DNA from: Helianthus annuus | Lineage: Eukaryota; Streptophyta; Magnoliopsida; Asterales; Asteraceae | DNA length: 64,000 nucleotides | Assembly (NCBI RefSeq): GCF_002127325.2 | Contig: NC_035434.2 | Location: forward strand, 80,332,664-80,396,663 | Direction: 5' to 3' | Shown here: positions 60,451 through 64,000 of the stretch, piece by piece | How positions within the stretch are numbered: position 1 is the first letter of the stretch | How the letters are laid out: every line of letters starts with the position of its first letter | Made by a program: the position numbers and the translations under genes | The notes under the pieces: generated by a model | What the model was told of the DNA's origin: nothing | Seen by the model: the letters and a program-made list of their open reading frames with translations, nothing else | Database searches by the model: none

Positions 60451-62744
60451 TTATGTATTTAAAAAACAATACCTTTTTAAGTTAAACCATAAGTAATATA
60501 TTTTGTATAATTGTAGAAAATATATGGTTACTTGTTCGGTTTAGAAAACGTAGTTTACCAAGTCTTTGATATAGTATAAATTGTCGTCCGAAATATTTAT
60601 ATAGTCCGTTTATTTGTCCGTAAGTCCGATTTGTCCATAAGTTGAGTCCGAATACCCGGATCGTCCGTAATTTGCTTTTAAGATGTATTTATGTGTAGTC
60701 TTGTAAGACTTTAGTTGTAATGTGTCTTGTGTTTTTTTGTATCATTGTATTCAAGTTCCTAACTTTCATGTATATAACTAATACAATCAAATAACACATA
60801 GCACATAAGTTGTTAGGATCTCTAAATATATATTTTCTCAAAAATATATATTTATATCTAGTTTTGTTTGTATAAAAACTATTCTTTCAAATCTTTCATT
60901 GTAGTAAAGATTTTGTCAAAAATGATAGTTTTTATAACATATGATTTCTAAGAAAAAGTGGCTATATTTCCTTTGAAATATAAGCTTTGCCATGTTTAAT
61001 AAAACATATCTTTTTCTTTTCAAAGTCACCAACAATTTACTCATCTTATTTCTAAGAAAAAGCACATGAGATTTATAACATAAACTTAACAAGATGAACT
61101 CATAATCATGTAGGGTTTTGGTATGATCTTTACATATGTTTACTAGTTCAAAAACCATACTTTACTTCTACTTTGTTGAACTTTTATACAAAACCCATCT
61201 TGTATGTTTCTTTTTATAAATCTTGTAAAAGCATTATTTTTAGTGAAAAAACCTTATTCACTTTAATAATATCAAATATTATGATCATCCATTAAACATT
61301 ATGTTTAACATAACCCTTTTAACATTTTCATGTACACTTGTTGGATCATGTTTTTAAACATCATCTAACAAGTTATTCATATGATATTCGTCATAACTAG
61401 ATCAAATATGCAAGTAATAAGCTTTAAATCATAACATAAACAATCTTTTATATCATGATTTTATTTTTAGTTTGTTTCTTTGTATTTTCATATTTTTTTG
61501 TATGATTGTTTAGTTAATACTTGTTCTTTAAACAATAAATACATAAATAAGTATGAAAAAGGGATTTAGAAGGCTCACTTCTAGCACTTGTGGCTAGGGA
61601 TGATCTAGATGATGATCAAAGAAAAGAAAAGTGATGATCTTGATGCTTGAAAGCTATTGAATGGAAGGAAGGCTTGCTTCATCTTGTGGTTGCTTTAGAT
61701 CCTCCTAAGATCCATGTGATCATTAAAGAAATGCTAAAAAGTGAAGGTTTTTGGTGGGTGTTCTTGGCTAAATGATGAATGTTGAGAGAGTTCTTAAGTG
61801 TCTAAAATGTATGGTGTAAATGTGAGATGAAATGGTTAGTGAATCATAGTAACTAGTTGTTGAAAGTCTCCAACACCATCCACTTGCAAGGCTTGGTGAA
61901 ATATCTCGATATTTCACCAAGTGGCCAACTTGTGTGGGTCCCACTTGGGGATAGTTGCAACATGGGGGGGGGGGGTCTTGTTTGGTGAACAAAATGTTAA
62001 GTGTTTAATGTTAGATTTTTGTAGAAATTGAGTAGGAAACTTAGATGCATTAGGGATTTAAGTGTATCAATGTGTTAAGTGACCATTACTAGACCAAAAT
62101 GATCCAAATAATGTTAGATGGTCACTAAAAAAAAGATTTGATATTGTTCGGGTATTCGTTTCGAATTGTTTCGGTTAGACGTTATTTAAACGCTAAGTTG
62201 TGTAACTTGTGTGAATTGATGTAGTTATTGGTTCGGATGATACCCGAAGGTATCCTCATATGAATTCTATGTTAAATAGCACTTTTACATGTTGCAAAAA
62301 TATTAAATGGCTGATTTCTGCAGAATTTCTGCGAAAAAGTGTTGAAATCGTCGCTTTTAGTGCTTTTCGGGTAGTTTTTAGTGTTATCGGACTTCGGGAA
62401 GGTTTTAAATTAAACCCTTGCATTCCTAGTTAGGGTTTAATGTATATTAGATGTTGGACTTTCGTCTGAGTCCTAAAGATGTCGTTTAGATGGTTTCTGC
62501 GGATCCTGCGTTTTCGTCAGAATACTAGTTTACTAGGTGCTTTTCTAGTAGTTTCGATGCATTGTTTAAACTGTTTCAAATGTACTTAATAAAAATGAAT
62601 CATATGCATCCTAAGTAAGTATTCCATGAGTATTCTAAGTGTATATCACGAAATACGCAGTTCGGGTGTTCAAAATGCATAAAAATGTAGCTAAAATGAG
62701 TACTTTAAGTGTAAGTAAGTTACTGAAAAGTGGCAGTTGTCACA
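59201..62744 (-). repeat. Element H 5' LTR, outer part
   Basis: This continues the LTR cut by C. The end is taken at TTGTCACA (62744), where a zinc-knuckle reading frame resumes. On the element strand it begins TGTGACAACTGCC. It contains a four-copy repeat (59890-60035, core GTGTCTCGTATGAAT), an AT dinucleotide run (60382-60448) and a 12-base G-run (61964-61975). Small ORFs within have no recognisable similarity. Confidence 0.75.
60382..60448. repeat. (AT)n microsatellite
   Basis: Alternating AT with a single phase break near 60400, inside the LTR of H. Confidence 0.95.
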
Positions 62745-63046
62745 GTCGATTCCCTTGATTCATTTGGTTTCGTTGATCCTCATACGTAGTTTTCCCTGTT
62801 TTCCTTGGTTGTTTCGGACAAGTCTCCTTAGAATGACCAAAAACACAGCAAGTGGCGCACCTGTACGGGTTCCATTCATACTCAACATACATAGTCTCCT
62901 TCATAAATCCCTCCCCCTCAGGTTCTGGTATTGCCATAGTAATCTCTTCTCTTAACTCTTTATCAGCAGATATCTCAATCAACGCTCTAGCGTAACTACT
63001 ACGACCCCACACATCCGTGCACATTGACGTGGTAAACGAGTCCAGC
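62745..63046 (-). pseudogene. LINE ORF1-like zinc-knuckle fragment
   Basis: The minus-strand frame contains LDSFTTSMC, GRSSYARALIEI, a YEWNPYRC lead-in and a CX2CX4HX4C knuckle (CATCCVFGHSKETC). These resemble the DUF4283/zinc-knuckle ORF1 of plant LINEs. The frame is cut on one side at 63046 by an LTR starting TGTCGCGACC and on the other at 62744 by the LTR of H. The rest of the LINE is not in the window. Confidence 0.7.
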
Positions 63047-63477
63047 TGTCGCGACCCCCGTCCCCTAACAAACCCGGGTACGGGCGGCCGCGGCCAGTTT
63101 CGGTGGTATCCAGGTTTTTATCAATTTGGCAGCGGAAATTACATCAGGACCGTAGTTAGGAAATATTTTATCAGAGTAGAATACCACGCTTTTAATATAT
63201 TAAACACATGGGAAAAACCCAAGTTTCAAGTACACACATTTTCATAGGGATAAACCCTATTTTATTTAAATAAAACATCTCTTTATTTTAGGTAACTTTA
63301 TAGCCACTTTTCCAAGCCTTCAGTGCTGTCCAGCTGGCTTCTATTTGGCTTTCACATTTTGTTACCTGAAACGCGTTTAAAAACATTTTGTCAGTGGGAA
63401 ATACTGGTGAGTGAATCTCAGTTTAATTAAGTTGAGAAAAACCATTGTACAGTATTGAGGGCGGTCGCGCAATTACT
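63047..63477 (-). repeat. Partial gypsy-type LTR, cut by a copia LTR
   Basis: Begins TGTCGCGACCCCCG at the exact point where the LINE frame breaks. The start and the following GCGGCCGCGGCC and GCAGCGGAAA words parallel the starts of the A and D LTRs. No second copy lies in the window, so the call rests on the boundary and on style. Confidence 0.5.
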
Positions 63478-63907
63478 TGTAGGATTGAATTGTGACCCAA
63501 ACGAGTCAATCAGAAGAGTTCTTGTCTGTTTCAGAGGCGGAAACAAAGAAACAGACTTGTAAAACAGCTTGTTTCACTTACAAACGTCTTGTTTTATTGA
63601 TTTAACAACAATAAAGATCAAACGACGTGTCGGCAGCACTTGGGTACCAGAATCATGAAGGTTACAAATGATTTCGCTTGGATGGTATTTATAGAGATTT
63701 AATTCCGCTCGAAACAGTCCCAAGTAGAATTAGAATTCCAAGCGGAATCTAATTCCGCACGGAATTACATACATGCACAATTCAATCGGAATTACCCATT
63801 CAAGCGAAATTACCTTAAACAACTATTTCTCGAACTACGCGTCCTGATCTAACATTCTTAATACAAGGCTCGATGCAAGACGAAGTCGACGGACGCATGC
63901 ACCAACA
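63478..63907 (-). repeat. 3' LTR of a minus-strand copia element extending beyond the window
   Basis: The plus-strand start TGTAGGATTGAATTGTGACC is homologous to the reverse complement of the end of the B LTR (GTTTTATTGATTT is also shared). It ends CACCAACA, immediately followed by the complement of a purine tract (GACTCCCCCTCG, 63908-63919). A minus-strand TATA box lies at 63693-63686. The element body lies to the right; 63920-64000 would be its interior. Confidence 0.75.
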
Positions 63908-64000
63908 GACTCCCCCTCGAATGTTGACGAGTCTTAAGTGTCGAGTCTTCAACGTCTTCAGTCTTTATCAGTCTTCGGGCTTTCTTCAGGATCTCGACCT

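Larger units (their letters stand above)
570..62744 (-). mobile_element. Element H: old, interrupted Ty3/gypsy retrotransposon (host of A and C)
   Basis: On the minus strand this element reads: LTR (62744 to 59201, then 18323 to 17790), primer site (17786-17774), leader with pentanucleotide array, gag start (15086), gag, then protease/RT remnants down to 570. Two insertions with perfect TSDs explain the gaps: A (TTCAG) and C (GTATC). Joining the flanks across A restores a gag reading resembling the conserved TWWN region. The left LTR and the rest of pol are outside the window or lost. Coding parts have many stops and frameshifts. Assigning the LTR and the coding remnants to one element rests on order and polarity. 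Confidence 0.7.

Overview
This window looks like intergenic heterochromatin from a large plant nuclear genome: almost every base belongs to an LTR retrotransposon inserted in another. The Ty3/gypsy chromovirus and Ty1/copia Sirevirus-like proteins, initiator-Met-tRNA primer sites (TGGTATCAGAGC) and long LTRs are typical of dicots. The flavour of the families suggests Asteraceae, but that is an inference. I see no ordinary host gene, rRNA, tRNA or CRISPR.

Layout by nesting. A LINE ORF1-like zinc-knuckle fragment (62745-63046, minus) is the oldest recognisable DNA. It is cut by an old minus-strand gypsy element, 'H', whose 4.08-kb 5' LTR is split into 17790-18323 and 59201-62744. H's leader carries a 1.2-kb pentanucleotide array (15431-16630). 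Its decayed gag lies at 14695-15086 and about 2200-2578, and its pol remnants at 570-1840. H was then hit three times: by an LTR of a D-like family at 1-569; by gypsy element 'A' (2579-14689, minus, TSD TTCAG) inside gag; and by copia/Sirevirus element 'C' (18324-59195, plus, TSD GTATC) inside the LTR.

Element C is spread over 40.9 kb because it carries further insertions. Gag-only copia element 'B' (22644-40256, plus, TSD ACAAA) lies between its protease and integrase. Non-autonomous gypsy element 'D' (42516-53122, minus) lies inside its reverse transcriptase. B itself holds gypsy element 'T' (27525-37502, plus, TSD AAAGG). The deepest path is LINE > H > C > B > T. At the right edge another gypsy LTR starts at 63047, and a copia LTR (63478-63907, minus) lies inside it.

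Coding capacity. A has one uninterrupted 1,506-codon gag-pol ORF, but its protease catalytic Asp is Tyr. T has an intact protease-to-chromodomain pol but a broken gag with a possible 90-bp intron. C has broken gag and pol plus a long third ORF of the Sirevirus env-like type. B encodes only Gag. D encodes only a nucleocapsid-like remnant.

Most unusual signals: RNA hairpins with compensatory changes in the A/D leader and in a four-copy LTR repeat of T; family-specific short motifs repeated at fixed pitch (about 15 bp in C, 18-20 bp in T, 23 bp in B); the block-structured pentanucleotide array; and the A/D pairing of a coding element with a pol-less relative sharing termini and leader.
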